NCBI GenBank assembly: GCA_028583415.1
Contig: CM053271.1
Span: forward strand, 92,336,584 to 92,400,583
Direction: 5' to 3'
DNA length: 64,000 nucleotides
DNA from: Protea cynaroides
Taxonomy: Eukaryota; Streptophyta; Magnoliopsida; Proteales; Proteaceae
Both the position numbers and the translations under genes were made by a program. The number at the start of each line of letters is the position of its first letter. The first letter of the stretch is position 1. Positions 32,901 to 44,680 of the stretch are shown here, one piece after another. A model generated the notes under the pieces. That model saw only the letters and a program-made list of their open reading frames with translations, made no database searches and was not told the origin of the DNA.

Positions 32901-33354
32901 GTCCTACGGTAGAAGATTATGTAAATGCGTCATCATATGGACAGATGACGACGATGGACTTAGAAGTTGAGGAAGATGTGCATGATCCGTCATGCGAGTG
33001 CAACTAATGTGTCTTTGACTAGTTTTAGTTATACTTTGAATACCGGATATGTATTTGATTACTTATTTTATGTTTTGAGTTACTTGGAAATAATTGAATT
33101 AAATACTTATTTTATCACTATTAGACACTCAGTTCATTATCTATAAGACTTTCGCTTATTTGTTTATTATCTCTGATTATTATCGTGGAATGTGTGTATA
33201 GTTCGATATGGTGGGTACGACCTATACGAGATTCTAGTTGAACCATTGGTTTATTGACGGTTCATCACACTATTCTGGTTAGACCAGAATTGGGGTGTGA
33301 CACCACCCCTCCTCCCGAACCTCTGGGAGGAGAGGATGTGGATTTGGTCGTTGG

Positions 33355-34020
33355 TTAATATGTAAGGGTATGAGTTAAACCATTGTAGAGGGACGACGGT
33401 TGAGCGAGCCTATAAGAAGGTTATCACACGTCTTCAAAAAGGTGAATAATGATGGCAACATAGTGTTCGAGATAGTAAAACATGGTTATAAAAACCTTTG
33501 TTTACTCTTTCACTTTCACTTCACTTCACTTTCATCTTTGTTGCTTTAGAGTGAACTCAATTTTCACTGTAACAACTCTTTCCCAAATTCTACTCAGCCT
33601 TCAATTCTTCGTCGGTTGTGAATATGTCTCGGGCTTGGATTCTGTGCAGCCTCGAAAGTCTCCTGTTAGTAGATTGATAGATCTGCAAGTGATGGTCAAT
33701 AGAGAAAGTATGAAAAAGAAGAAAGTAAATAAAAGAAAATCTCCTAGAGTAACTCAACTACCAAGACTTTCCTGAGTAGACAGGTAAGGATTCTAAATTT
33801 CTTAAACTAACTCAAAGAGTAATAACTTAGGAATAAAGTATAAGATAACTCCTTATCTAACTATCACTGACATGGAACTAAAATAAGATACTAATTTTAT
33901 GTACCCCCTTTTACCAAAAAAAAAAAAAAAAATTACCATTTAATCCCTCAGTTTTGGGCCTTCTAATTCAGCATATTATAGTAAATAAACCTAAAAAGTA
34001 ACTCCCAACTCAACCCATAC
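33355..34020. other. non-coding stretch, nothing recognised
   Basis: A short frame starting at 33482 has no recognisable motif. A-rich tract near 33917. Confidence 0.4.
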
Positions 34021-34023
34021 TAA

Positions 34024-35360
34024 ATCCTAGCTCAAATTTAAACCATGCCAGCATTTTTGAGACCTCAAAAACCAAGCTTTAGAAGCTTACAAGAGGTCAA
34101 AATGGTATACATATCATACTTTAGCCAAAGTAAAAAATATATATGTTGAAAGGTGGGGGGGGAAGAGGATAAAATATTCCAAAACTAATGTATAGATGGT
34201 TATCAACCCAGTAGTATATCCTGATCCAAATTTAAACCGAACCAGTATTACTGAGACCCCAAAAACCACGATTTAGAAGCTTACGAGAGAATAAAATGGT
34301 ATACATATCATACTTTAGCCAAAATACAAAAGTATATGCTTGTTGGGGGAAAATGAGATGGAGTTAAATCAAACCGTCTATAAGGGATCAGTAAGGTATA
34401 CTTATGGTAGTACATGTGGCACATTTTAGACCATCGCATTGATCTTGAGAGTGGAGTAACAGATGGGTAACACGTGGCGAATATCTCAAGGGGCATCCAT
34501 CTCATTTGGTGTGATCGGTTCCCGCCCACTATGTTAAATGTTTGAAAAGAAAAGATACTCGACCCCCTTGGAGTGCATTAATGAAGACAAGACAATTTCA
34601 AAGGAAGGAGGTAAGTAGTTAATGCACGGTCATTAATGCTCATTAATACGGACAACAACCATAAATGAATTGCAGGCGGATGGGGCTGGTTTCTTGACCG
34701 AAGATAAGGTATATCATTACAAAGGACATCAAGTCTGCTCGAAGAGAGAGAAATGACGATCGACGAGGTCGAGAAGTAGCTGATGTGGACAAATAAGAGG
34801 TCGAAAAAGGTGGAGGTAGGTCGAAAAGAAGGGATGGGACATATACATGTCAATGCTAAGGGGTCGCAGCCACCCTGTCCTATTATGTCCCTATATCTGG
34901 TGATGGTGATGGTGATAGGTGGAGGAGAAGCTTACTCGAGAAGTTTCCCCACTGTTCTATAAAAGGATGAAGATTATCTGTTGCAAAGGATCCAAGTTTT
35001 ATCTATCCTGAGGTATCGTTACTATACGCAATTTACTTTTGAAATCCACTACTTCCTATCCTATTTACATTGTTCATCTTCTCCACTAGGAAGGAGAGAG
35101 ATTTTCTGGACTCCCATACCTCAGGAGCCCTGCTCTTTAAGGAACTCTGGTGTCTCACTTAGAGTTCCATTATACTTGTCCTAGAAATCTACTGACTTTG
35201 GCATCGGTGTGGCCCCGGGGTAAATCCCACCCACCTCATTATTTGTTTGCGTCCTGTAGTTATGTGGCATCATCTTGAGGATCGAACGGAATCTAGTGAC
35301 AACAATGCTGAAGGGTGGAGAGAAGATGAAATATTCCAAAACTAATATATGGTCACTCAG
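34024..35360. repeat. about 200-bp direct duplication, second copy split by solo LTR F
   Basis: AGAAGCTTAC...ATGGTATACATATCATAC and flanking words at 34080-34130 recur about 200 bp later at 34275-34320. The continuation AAATATTCCAAAACTAAT occurs at 34171 and again at 35331, beyond the inserted LTR. Confidence 0.75.
34341..35304 (+). mobile_element. solo LTR 'F', 964 bp
   Basis: TGTTGGGG to GACAACA with the perfect 5-bp duplication ATGCT (34336-34340 and 35305-35309). TATAAAAGG occurs at about 34960. The end region ACTTTGGCATCGGTGTGGCCCCGGG resembles the 3' part of some plant gypsy LTRs; the family was not determined. Orientation is taken from the TATA box position. Confidence 0.85.
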
Positions 35361-35865
35361 TAAGCACACAAACTTGTAAAACAAAAGAATAAAAAAGAAC
35401 CACATTGCATATAGGAAATGAATGAAATTTTATATGGGAAGGAGCAAACTTCAATATTTAGGGCCACAAATTGACCACCCAAAGTAAAAAGAAAGAAACA
35501 AAAAGAACATATTCTAAACTTATGATCACTCAACTCAACATATCAAAGAAACTTGGTGAGGGCCTTCTTCTCTGACATCAAAGAGAAACGGAACTTCCAC
35601 AATAGTTGCCTCTCGTCACCACTCAAGGTCCTTGTTGGAGGGTACTTTAGAATTCTTTGTATAGATCTTATAACAAGGAAGCATGGATGATTTATATCTT
35701 TTGCACACATAAACAATAAATAGAATCAACAGAATAGGGAATTTGTGTTGAAGAAATGATATATGAAATAATATAACATAAAAAAGAAAGAAAGAGAAAT
35801 ATATAAAATAACATAAGAAGACTACAAAACAGCCCTGAAATATTATCGCTCATAGTAGTGCCTTA
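35310..35865. other. non-coding stretch, nothing recognised
   Basis: AT-rich; only the tail of the 200-bp duplication is recognised at its start. Confidence 0.4.
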
Positions 35866-36145
35866 GGCTCTCTTTGGTATGTATTATAGAATTATTTATA
35901 TAATATATTATGACATATGTAATTGTTGGTATGATTTATTATACTTATTTATATTTAAATTAAATTGATATAATTTAAAATCTAAAAATAGGTTAAAAGG
36001 TGTTTATCATTATTGTGATATTCTATTATTACTTCCTTATGTCTAGTGGTATTAAATGGTTAGTATTTATGATTCATAATTTTTCTCATTAAAGTTTATT
36101 ATAAATAACTCATAAACGTAAATATAAACTATACCAAAGAGAGCC
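35866..36145. mobile_element. Harbinger/Tourist-type MITE, 280 bp
   Basis: Termini GGCTCTCTTTGGTATGTATT and its approximate complement ending ACCAAAGAGAGCC are flanked by TTA (35863-35865, 36146-36148). It is the same family as 26977-27284. Confidence 0.88.
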
Positions 36146-36148
36146 TTA

Positions 36149-37256
36149 GTAAAACAATTTAACTGGGAGCACTACTTTGTTGTGCCCAAAATTCGAAATT
36201 AGGCAAAAACCCAATTTAGCCTTCTTTTTTTTTTTTAGCCTTCTCCCTCATTGTCTATAATGCAGTGGTGAAATACAACAAACATGACTTGGAAACAATT
36301 CAAATCTAATGAGCCATGTATTGATGCAAATACATTTCATCGAATCTAAACTCATTTCACCTTGAACTTCAAATTAAAAACAGAGATTCCCATACAACAG
36401 ACAAAGCATTCATGAATGAATGAGAACACTCCAAAGTCGCTTCATAATTGTCTTTATTCTACTCTGCCGCAATAATGTGTCAATCGCCTAAGGAGAACAC
36501 CTTCAAATTCCATTCAAAATTCACTAAAACCTATTTAGAACCCCAATTTCAAAGAGCATTTTCACTCGGATTGTCCTTCTACCAAACTAGAATATCATAA
36601 GAAGGAGAGAAGTAATGGATTGGAAGAGGTTAACGATGGTGAAGAACTCTAGTTCAGGAAGTTTCAATGGAAAATAGTTGTAGTGGCGATTTTATGGAAA
36701 CTAAGGTAGCAACAATAAATTGCGGGAATATATAGTTTCAGCCTTGGTTGTCAAGTTACAAAATGTCAAATCCTTATTGGCGTTAGGAAATGAGGAACCC
36801 TAAGTTGCAATTATGGATACTAAAGGCAGGCGAGAGAATGAGAGATGCATTTGCCATGAAAATCGCTGGTATAAGGAGGTTTGAGTGAAGTTGTGGAGAG
36901 AATCGCTAGCTTGAAAGGAGGTAGATTGGACGAAAATCGCTGGTAAGAAGTAAACAACAACTCTCCACAGGACCGTTGGAGACTCATAAGCAGATAAAAA
37001 GATTATGTCAAGCATTTGTTGGACAAATTTGCGAGAAATATTTTATGGACAAACGATTTTTACGAGAGATATTTTACACGCAAATGGAGAGGAAAATTTA
37101 CAGAGATCTTTTATGGAAATTAGGTAACTTTTGGAAAATTTTCCTTGTATGCAAATTTTATGAAGTGCAAAACAAACAGTAGCAAAACTGATTCTACCGT
37201 AAAATTTTTATTTTCCCTATTTTACATCAAAACAAACGAATTCATAGAATAAGTTA
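36149..37256. other. non-coding stretch, nothing recognised
   Basis: Short frames only. GGAG/AATCGC words recur loosely near 36836-36945. Confidence 0.4.
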
Positions 37257-38891
37257 GAGAAAATTTCATCTAGACCCCATCAAAGATTGCTAACAGTATC
37301 TACACCCACAAGAATGCAGAAACATCACCTAGGTCCACTTAACTGACAGAAATCACTAAAATTGTTGAAATACAGTTTTACCCTTTATATTATAAATTAA
37401 AAAATTAAACAATTATATTGATTTACCAATTTGACTTTCAAATCAAACTTATATTTTCTCTCCCTCTCTATGCCTTCCTCCAAATCTCTCTCTCTCTACC
37501 TCCCTCCAATGGAATCATATGTTGATTTCAGATTGATTCTCAACCCTTTCTGCATCGTTGATTACGTCGCCAAGATCTGGATATACCTTTTCTTTCCAAC
37601 CCAACCATTTCCCTCCTCACTACGAATCGAGTTGTAGAAAAATTGAAGAGAGAGAGAGAGAGAGAGTTGCAGAGAAATGTGTGTGTGAAAGAGAGAGAGA
37701 GAGTTGTAGAGAAATTGAAGATAAAAAAGAAGGAAAAAAAAAGAACAAAATTTTAATTACCGAAAAAAAAAACCATAGAGATTTTATTCGTAAGATTCAA
37801 AATACTTACCCGACACCATCCCGATAGAGGCGATTGATGAGAACATCACCATGAAGATTCAAATAATAGAGAGCCAAAGCTGATATCGGCATCTCCAATC
37901 CAGTGGATCATGAACTGAGAACTCCCGCGACTTCAGAAACTTCGAAAAGGCAAAGTCGACAGGGTGTGGGATTTCGGATCTAGGGCTTTGATTATTGGAT
38001 CCAAAAGGCTCCCATGCATTCGTTGTTTTGGATTTCTCGACTCTGCAGAGTAGCTATAAAACGTCGTCGCTTAACCAACTGTAGAACTGTATGAGTTTCA
38101 TTTTATTCAAAGACCTAGGTGATCATTTCCATGTAGGAAAAAGTCAGATTTTCAAAAGTAAAAAATGTCTCTTTCTTCCCCTGGGTGTACTGGATGGCAA
38201 AAATTTAAATAAATGATTAAAAAAACAGCAAAAATGGCGCATTCAATGGACTGCAGAAAAAAAAGAATGCGCCATCGATGGATTGCAGAAAAAAAAAGAT
38301 AAAAAGGAGGAATTGCTTTGGGATATTAAGATTATGAATAAATCCGTTAGAGGTTCCATCGTCTCTTCTCCGTTTTTCAAATACGTTTTTCAAATAGTTC
38401 AAATAAAAAAAATCAAAAAATTAGGTCACTAGAGATCTCTGCGTTGCAACTCTCGCCAGCTACATCGCTCTCTCCCTGCTTTAATTTTGGGGTGAAATTG
38501 CAAAGCTTGGGATTCTCCAACAGGTTGTATTTCTCTTCCATCTCTACTGATTAATACTTAACCCTGCTTTTCAAATTCCCAAAAGAACCCAGAAAAGAGA
38601 AGAGGATAAGACCTGCAAAGAAAACAGAAGCTGAAGCGGAAGAAGAAGCAGATGCAGAGTAGAAGATGAAGATATGCAAGGGTATAATAGTCTTTTCAAC
38701 AGGCCAAAAGGGTATTATCGTCTCTGAAATATTCCAATCCACCTGACGTCAGCACCTAATGGGAATCAACTGACAGAATAGACTTCTTTGATTACCACAA
38801 CCAAAGTTTTGAAGTGTAGATGATGTTTTTGCATTCTTATGGGTGTAGATGATGTTAGCAATCTTTGATGGGGTTTAGATGAAAATTTTTC
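37257..38891. mobile_element. Mutator-like element 3, non-autonomous, 1635 bp
   Basis: About 70-bp terminal inverted repeats: the left arm has AAAATTTCATCTAGACCCCA and ATCAAAGATTGCTAACA, and the right arm has the complement. Flanks AATAAGTTA (37248-37256) and AATAAATTA (38892-38900) match at 8 of 9 bases. No transposase is visible. The interior is GA-rich near 37640-37710 and holds short frames, some possibly captured, none identified. Confidence 0.75.
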
Positions 38892-38949
38892 AATAAATTA
38901 ATTAGGATATATACCAGTGAAGTGCTTTCTTTGAATTCCTTATTGGTAT

Positions 38950-39190
38950 GCACTAGTGAATGTTGAGAGCGTCAGAGAACTACTCTCATACTTCTGCCCC
39001 TAACTCGATTAAACTTGTCCGCACGACCAGTCCCTTCAAGAGCCAACATAGGAATCCATCTTCAGAAACACTTTAAAATTGATGAGAAATATAATATTGG
39101 TCCGTAGTTTTTCCTCGTGCCTTTTCACATGAGGCAGTGAAATGACCACTCTAATCTTCCTCATCATTTCACTGTCCCATGTGAGAGTCA
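38950..39190 (-). pseudogene. remnant of a third TIR-gene copy (upstream region only)
   Basis: Sequence from TTCAAGAGCCAACATAGG to CACATGAGGCAGTGAAATGA matches the region upstream of the TIR pseudogene at 40349 (40450-40556). Only the leader and upstream flank survive; the coding exon is absent. Confidence 0.55.
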
Positions 39191-39204
39191 CAATATATAT
39201 ATAT

Positions 39205-39445
39205 GGATCTGAATCATCTCCTCCCTATACTTCAGGGACGAGGAGACACCCCCGTCGGATGGCGGACATGGGCTCTAGGGAAAATCCAAGCCCCACGTCT
39301 GAGCCGACACCCAGCCGACAAGCCGAGCCTACAGGGGGTGTCAGCTTGGACGTGAGGCTTGGATTTTCTCGAGAGCTACGTGTCGGCCATCCGATGGGGC
39401 CATCTCCCTCCTCCCTGAAGTACAGGGAGGAGACGATTTGAATCC
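39205..39445. mobile_element. foldback Mutator-type MITE, copy 4 (241 bp)
   Basis: GGATCTGAATCATCTCCTCC... to ...GGAGACGATTTGAATCC, a near-complete inverted repeat with a GAGCCGACACCC / GGGTGTCAGC centre. The flanks are TA-rich, so a target duplication cannot be read. Confidence 0.85.
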
Positions 39446-39447
39446 AT

Positions 39448-39547
<100 letters not shown>

Positions 39548-39898
39548 TTTGTCACCAAAATTAGTGAAAAAAATTATAATCTTATTTTTTTTATCACTAA
39601 TGTAACATAAATGCTTTTTTTTTTTTTTCACAAATATAAATCTTGTCATTTCACATATCTTCTCCAAATATATACAATGATAATGACAGTACTCATAATG
39701 ACATAATGATAAGGTCATTCAACCCAATGAATGTGCATTAAAGAGAATACCTTACTATATAGGTGGGAGTGTTGATATTTCAAACAGTAACAAGATTACA
39801 ATAAGAATTTCCCAATGAAAAATGACAAGTCACTTTTAAATTGAATTTGAAATCCATTTTTTACTCGGATATTAAATAACATTTGAAATAAAACTTAC

Positions 39899-40349
39899 CG
39901 CGCGTGCTGCGAGTCAAATGTGAGGCTAACGATTTGCTTAGCTTTCTGAACAGCCCATCTAAATAACCTCTGCAGTACTTCAGGGGTATAGCTTCCATTG
40001 TCCACCACCTTAAGATCTGTGATCTTAACATCAAATAAGATGGGGATGATCTTCTTCTTACATTCCGTCAAGAGAGCCAGTTCATAGAGGCAGTAATAAG
40101 AACTACAATAATGGGAGAGAATATGGTGACCCCAACCTTGCATTCCTTTATGGCTGTATCAATTTTATCAAACAGTTCATCCCCCGCTTTCATGTTCTTT
40201 TTGTCGAAGAAAGAATGGAGTCTGTGGTGGTTGAAGCTGTCGTAAAGCAATCCGGTGATGGTGAGTTTGGTTTCATCTTGGTGACTAAGGAAGATATCAT
40301 TGGGTGTGTGATGCTTATGATAGTGGTGCTTGGTTACAGAAGGGAGCAT
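39899..40349 (-). pseudogene. TIR-domain (TIR-only type) gene, first exon, frameshifted
   Basis: Starting at the ATG at 40349 the frame reads NDIFLSHQDET, TITGLLYDSF, KKNMKAGDELFDKIDTAI and CKVGVTIFSP, the first half of a TIR domain. A one-base loss near 40115 shifts the frame; the second half (YCLYELALL, KKKIIPILFDVK, LTFDS) continues to a perfect donor, CG/GTAAGT at 39899/39898. The glutamate in YELALL occupies the position usually taken as the NADase catalytic residue. No NB-ARC or LRR follows. The expected second exon is not visible, so this is a broken TIR-only gene. TIR-only proteins are NAD-cleaving immune signalling enzymes in plants. Confidence 0.82.
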
Positions 40350-40595
40350 TGTCTTTAACAGAAATCCCAAATAGAGCTTTCTTTCTTCTGCCTCTAACTC
40401 CATTAAGCTTGTGCACACAATTTCTGTTGTGCTTCTTAAGAAATCTGACCAGTGCCTTCAAGAGCCAAGATAGGAATCCATCTTTAAAAACACTTCAAAA
40501 TTAATGAGAAAGATAATCTTGGTCAGCAGTTTTTCTTTGTGCCTTCTCACATGAGGTAGTGAAATGAGAATTTAGATCACCTGTATATATATATA

Positions 40596-40694
40596 CTTTC
40601 CATGGAATCCCATCACTGTTGATGTGGTGTGAGACCCACCTCTAGAATGTGGGACCCACTAGATTTGAACAGTGATGGAATCTCAGGGAAGATA
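40596..40694. repeat. short hairpin MITE, about 99 bp
   Basis: CTTTCCATGGAATCCCATCACTGTT and its approximate complement AACAGTGATGGAATCTCAGGGAAG enclose an inner inverted repeat with GAGACCCACC and GTGGGACCCAC. It sits between the two TIR pseudogenes. Confidence 0.65.
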
Positions 40695-41190
40695 CAAGCA
40701 CATATAGATGAACTATTCCTGTGATTTGACCACCTTCATCTTCTTTATTTCGTTATCCCATGTGAGAGTCACAAGGAACTATGCGAGCATTCCTTCCATG
40801 GGAAAATCTTAATGTCACCAAGATTGGTGAAAAGAAATTGTAACCTTATTTTTTTGTCTTTCAGATATAAGATAAATGTTTTTTCACGAAGATAAACCTT
40901 GTCATTTCACTTATCTTCTTGAAAAATATGCAATGACAATGACAGTTCATAATAACATAATGATAAAGAATGAATGATAAAGGATCATTCTGTAACTAAC
41001 AACCCAATGAGTGTATATTAAAGAGAATCATCTGGATCAATAAATGATAATCACTTTTAAATTGAATTTGAAATCTCTTTTTACTCAGACCTTAAATTAT
41101 TTCTGAAATAAAACAAGAGGTATAGAACAGAAAGTTACAACTTTTCACCAATTTGGTGACAAGAAGTTGCACCAAAGATTTGCTGCTTAC

Positions 41191-41628
41191 CCATGACGCG
41201 AGTCAAATGCGAGGCCGAAGATTTTAGCAGCCTCAATAGCGCATCTAAACATCTGCAGTCTTTTAGGGGGGCAGGTTCCATTGTCCACCACCTTAAGATT
41301 AGAGGCCTTGACATTAAATAAGATAGGGATGATCTTCTTCTTATATTTCAGCAAGAGAGCCAGTTCATTGAGGCAGGAGTCAGAACTGCAATAATGGGGA
41401 GAAAAAATGGATGACCCCAACTTTACATACTCTTACTGCGGTATCAATTTTATCAAACAGCTCATCATCCCCCTGTTCCATGTTTTTGTTGTTCAAGAAA
41501 GGATGCAGTTTGCAGTGGTGGAGGCGATCGTACAGCAATCCGGCAATGGTGTTTCCGGTATCCATCCTTCCGTGACTAAGGAAAACATCACAGGGTGTGT
41601 GAAGCTTATGATTGAGGTGCTCGCTCAT
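41191..41628 (-). pseudogene. TIR-domain (TIR-only type) gene, tandem copy, frameshifted
   Basis: From the ATG at 41628: CDVFLSHGRMDT, TIAGLLYDRLH, NKNMEQGDDELFDKID and VCKVGV, then a frameshift near 41400. The other frame gives SIFSPHYCSS, CLNELALLLKY, KKKIIPILFNVK and LAFDS, ending at donor TGG/GTAAGC (41191/41190). Flanking non-coding DNA matches that of the other copy at about 1.3-kb offset, so the cluster arose by tandem duplication. The frameshift is near, but not at the same base as, the one in the other copy. No second exon is visible. Confidence 0.82.
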
Positions 41629-41727
41629 TGTTTTGACAGAAATTTCAAATGGGTTTGGCTGTTTCTATATAGCTTCTCTTCCCATGGGATTTGCAGTTTT
41701 TTAATCTTTTTTCCTTAGTTTATTTTT

Positions 41728-44282
41728 GAGAAAATTACATATACTAACCCTGTAGTTCGAACTAATTACACTTATCATCCCCTAGTTTCTGATGATATCA
41801 CATATCACCCATAGTATCCAAAACTTGTAACACAAAAGCCCAGTCTATTACCAAATCTCCATTAAATGACGATGTCAGTTAATACTAAAAAATTTATAAA
41901 CAAGAATACCTTTAATGGAAATTGAAATGTCCTATTTACCTTTACCTTCTCCACGCATCCTACCTCCTTCCTCAATCCGAAAAGGGAAATCTTGGCTGAG
42001 CAAATAAAAAACACTCAACAGCTTGAAGTGGTTTTATGGTTCAACACCAGACGTTGCAGATTTACTGACAAGAGAGAACGAGACTGACCTACCCAAGAGA
42101 CAAGTCTACACTGGGCGCACTCTTGGTTTCATGGGTGTTCATGTTTGGTTCGGGGCTTAGCGTTGCAGAGAGGTAATGTTTCCAATCTGAATGCAGGTTA
42201 TCCTTTTGCCACATGTTCCCACTACCAAGGATTCCATCCAAGGGACTTACGGAGGGTTCAAACTCTGCTTCAAAGCCATCATCTTTGCAACTCCTTCGCA
42301 TTTTCCATTTTTTGGGTTTCAAAATCTACTTCAAAGCCATCATCGCTACAACTACTCTGCTACTGCTTCATTCAGAAGCCCTACTTCTAATCGAAGCCCT
42401 ACTTCTAGTTGAAACCATATCAACGTCTCCTTGCACCACTTCCATCCCAAGCTCTCATGTGTACCCACCGCTACAGATGAAGGTGCCGGGACTCAGGGAA
42501 GTAAATCGTCAATAAGACTGCCAAGTGTCGCTCTGAGGGATGCCTAGGTCATAAACTCCGAGTAGGAGAGGGAGACTGTAGCCAAGGAAACCAAGTCGGT
42601 GAATGACAAGAGTGACATGTGTCACCACACGGGTAGCCGTACGTCCGTGATGATCGGCACTGTATCGTACTAGGAAAATGACTCCTCTGACGTAACCCAG
42701 TCGCCTTTGGACTTTCACTTCCGACCAAGAAACGTAACCGAATAGGTTTATACCTCCAACCAACACCGTGTCCTAACATGACTGTAACTCCGAGCGGGGG
42801 AAATCGAGCGCCAATCTATCATATATGGTCGGTTTCGAGGATATTGATTGCCACATGTAAAATTTCAATTGAATGATCTTTTTCCCCTATAACAAGCCCT
42901 AAGTTTCATTTTTTTTCGTAAAGCTTTCCTGTTGATATTTCCAACGACAGTACTTGACTGTTGAGGTTCAGATTTATTGAGCAGAGGTCGTTCTGGAATT
43001 TGTTGACCCAGCGGTTGGGTCGCCAGTGAAATAGTTCATTTTGGGATGTTCTACAATGATCTTAGATGATTAATGCACAGATCCATGTCTTGTTTTGAGA
43101 TCTCTTTATAGTAAAAGCTGTTCTAAGATCATGATGCCTGAAACAGAAAATTTCCGATCATCGTAGACCATCATTTATTAAATTAAAACGAAGTTAATAA
43201 ATGAATACGTGACAGATAACCAGAAAGCAATTTCTTCCAATATTAATAACACTCTTTCAACTTTAAAGACAACGAACCTTCAGGCTTCACCTGCCAAAAA
43301 ATCCTCTCCTTGACGGCATCGAAACACTCGGCGCATGCCCAGCTAATTATTCTTTCTGCGGCTGTTATCTGTTATCGTTGCTTGGGATGGCACCAATATT
43401 CCTAGGGAAGCGTTGAGAAATCGTGATGTTTAGGTAAGAGTACCTACCGTGTTCATCACCTGGGTAGGTCTTCGATTCCTTCAATTGCTAATTGAGGTTG
43501 GTTTTAGACCAGGATTTTTGTGGGTCGCGGCCTTAGGGAAGGGTTCGTGGATAATATCAAATATAGCCTGTTCTGGGTTGTGTTTCTAGCTTTCAGGTTT
43601 ACCTTTCGTGGCCAAGCATCTGTGAGTTTAAAACTATACATCTGTGACGTTCTACTAGATTTTGGAACCTATCCATCAGGTAACTAGAGTGAAAACTAAT
43701 ACCTAAAGCCAAAGTATAATTTTCGCTTGATTATTTCTCTATCTTCTTTTTCTTCTGCTTCCTCTGATACTTTTCTTGTTCTTCAAATCAAGCAAAGCGG
43801 CTTTCCATTCTATAGTTCCAAATGCAGCAGAAGCAGAATCAATCTCTTCAACCTTCGAACAAGCTCGTATCATAATCTCGTTATCTTTAGGATCGTGGAT
43901 AGTTGATTACACTATCTCAGTAGATTGGGGGAATCTGTGGTGGCAGTAAGGATGAAAAATGAGGAGCCTTGGTCTCTCTTTGGAATTTCTCTTTCTGGTA
44001 AATACCAAGCCGCTAGTTCAGCAGCAAAATGAGGAAGGAGGGAGAAGAGTCCATTTTACTTTTTGTTATGAGGGTAAAACAGTCACTTCACCCCTTAATG
44101 GGGGTAGTTTGGCCATTATAAAATTAATGATCATTATACGTCAGCATCTAACAGAATATACCTAACGGACTGGGTTTATTTGTATTACGATCTGATTGTA
44201 GGGGAGGTAGTTGTAATTGTTTGAAATGTTTGGGAGGAACTTAAAATTCATGCAACCAACAAGGGCGGTATTTGTAAATTTC
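41728..44282. mobile_element. Mutator-like element 2, possible gene-capturing element
   Basis: Diverged terminal regions pair as inverted repeats (GAGAAAATTACATATACTAAC against GGAAATTTACAAATACCGCC read inward), followed by matching CCCAGTC...TTA words on both sides. A/T-only flanks (TTTATTTTT and TTTTATTTT) are a weak 9-bp duplication. The layout is like Mutator-like elements 1 and 3. No transposase is visible; a coding-like fragment lies near 42200. Confidence 0.5.
42089..42322 (-). pseudogene. coding-like fragment within Mutator-like element 2, unknown
   Basis: The minus-strand frame includes SCKDDGFEAEFE, PLDGILGSGNMWQKDNLHSD and APSVDLSLG, next to a possible donor GTAGGT. An upstream stretch repeats a similar DDGFE-V/A-D/E-FE segment in tandem. 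It reads like real protein, but I do not recognise the gene. It could be a captured exon. Confidence 0.3.
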
Positions 44283-44599
44283 CTTTTATTTTTTATTTTT
44301 TTTTTGTTTTGATTTTTTTTTGGTCAAAAAGAAATTTCAGCTCCTTTTAGCCAGCAACCATCCATCAGTTCTAATGCAAATATTCATGTAAGATCCGTAG
44401 CCAAAATTTCGGGCTAGTTTGAATTTTTCGCCACGTAACAGATCTTCCTACCAATACGACTCTAGCATCTGTACTAGTTTAGAAGCATAACGGATCTCAT
44501 GTGAGACTTGGATCAAGCCTATGACATGGAAGAACCATTAAAAAGTCTGTTAGAATGTCGAACCATTTGAAGCATGGCCAATCAGAATCAATTAGGCTG

Positions 44600-44680
44600 T
44601 GCGGTTGATTGGTTAGGTCGAGCAAATGAGCTTCATTGACTATACGGCTTGGTCGACCGCACGATTACAAAATCGAGCTA
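44600..44680. promoter_or_regulatory. TTGGTCGAC-type words, LTR G (promoter-proximal)
   Basis: GGTTAGGTCGAGC and GCTTGGTCGACCGCACG lie about 220 bp into the LTR, comparable with the first cluster of other Tekay LTRs here. Further words occur near 57766-57815 (CCAGTCGACCAAATG, GCTTGGTCCGCAC). Confidence 0.4.

Larger units (their letters stand above)
30946..33302 (+). mobile_element. solo LTR 'D', Tekay-type Ty3/gypsy
   Basis: 2357 bp from TGTAAGATCC to GGGGTGTGACA. Flanks TCACC (30941-30945) and CCACC (33303-33307) match except one C/T change. It keeps the full LTR plan: first word cluster (31081-31215), TATATAAAGGACGTCCCT (31313-31330), GA-rich leader, donor AAAG/GTATGA (31456), second cluster, (GAT)n tract, three TAGCTCTATCTCTA units and acceptor GATGATGCAG/GTCC (32900). 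No internal domain. Confidence 0.9.
30764..33345. mobile_element. foldback Mutator-type MITE, copy 3, split by solo LTR D
   Basis: About 220 bp after removing the LTR. Arms carry TCCTCTCCTCCCAGAGGTTC and its complement, with a centre of GAGCCGACACCCCC and GTCGGC words. The putative 9-bp duplication is imperfect (GGTCATCGG against GGTCGTTGG, two transitions). Confidence 0.8.

Noticed and set aside
37558..37827. Arg-Glu repeat frame (RERERE)
   Set aside because: Translation of (GA)n sequence inside Mutator-like element 3.
42500..42840. GC-richer block considered as an organelle insertion or gene
   Set aside because: No recognisable organelle gene, tRNA or protein motif.
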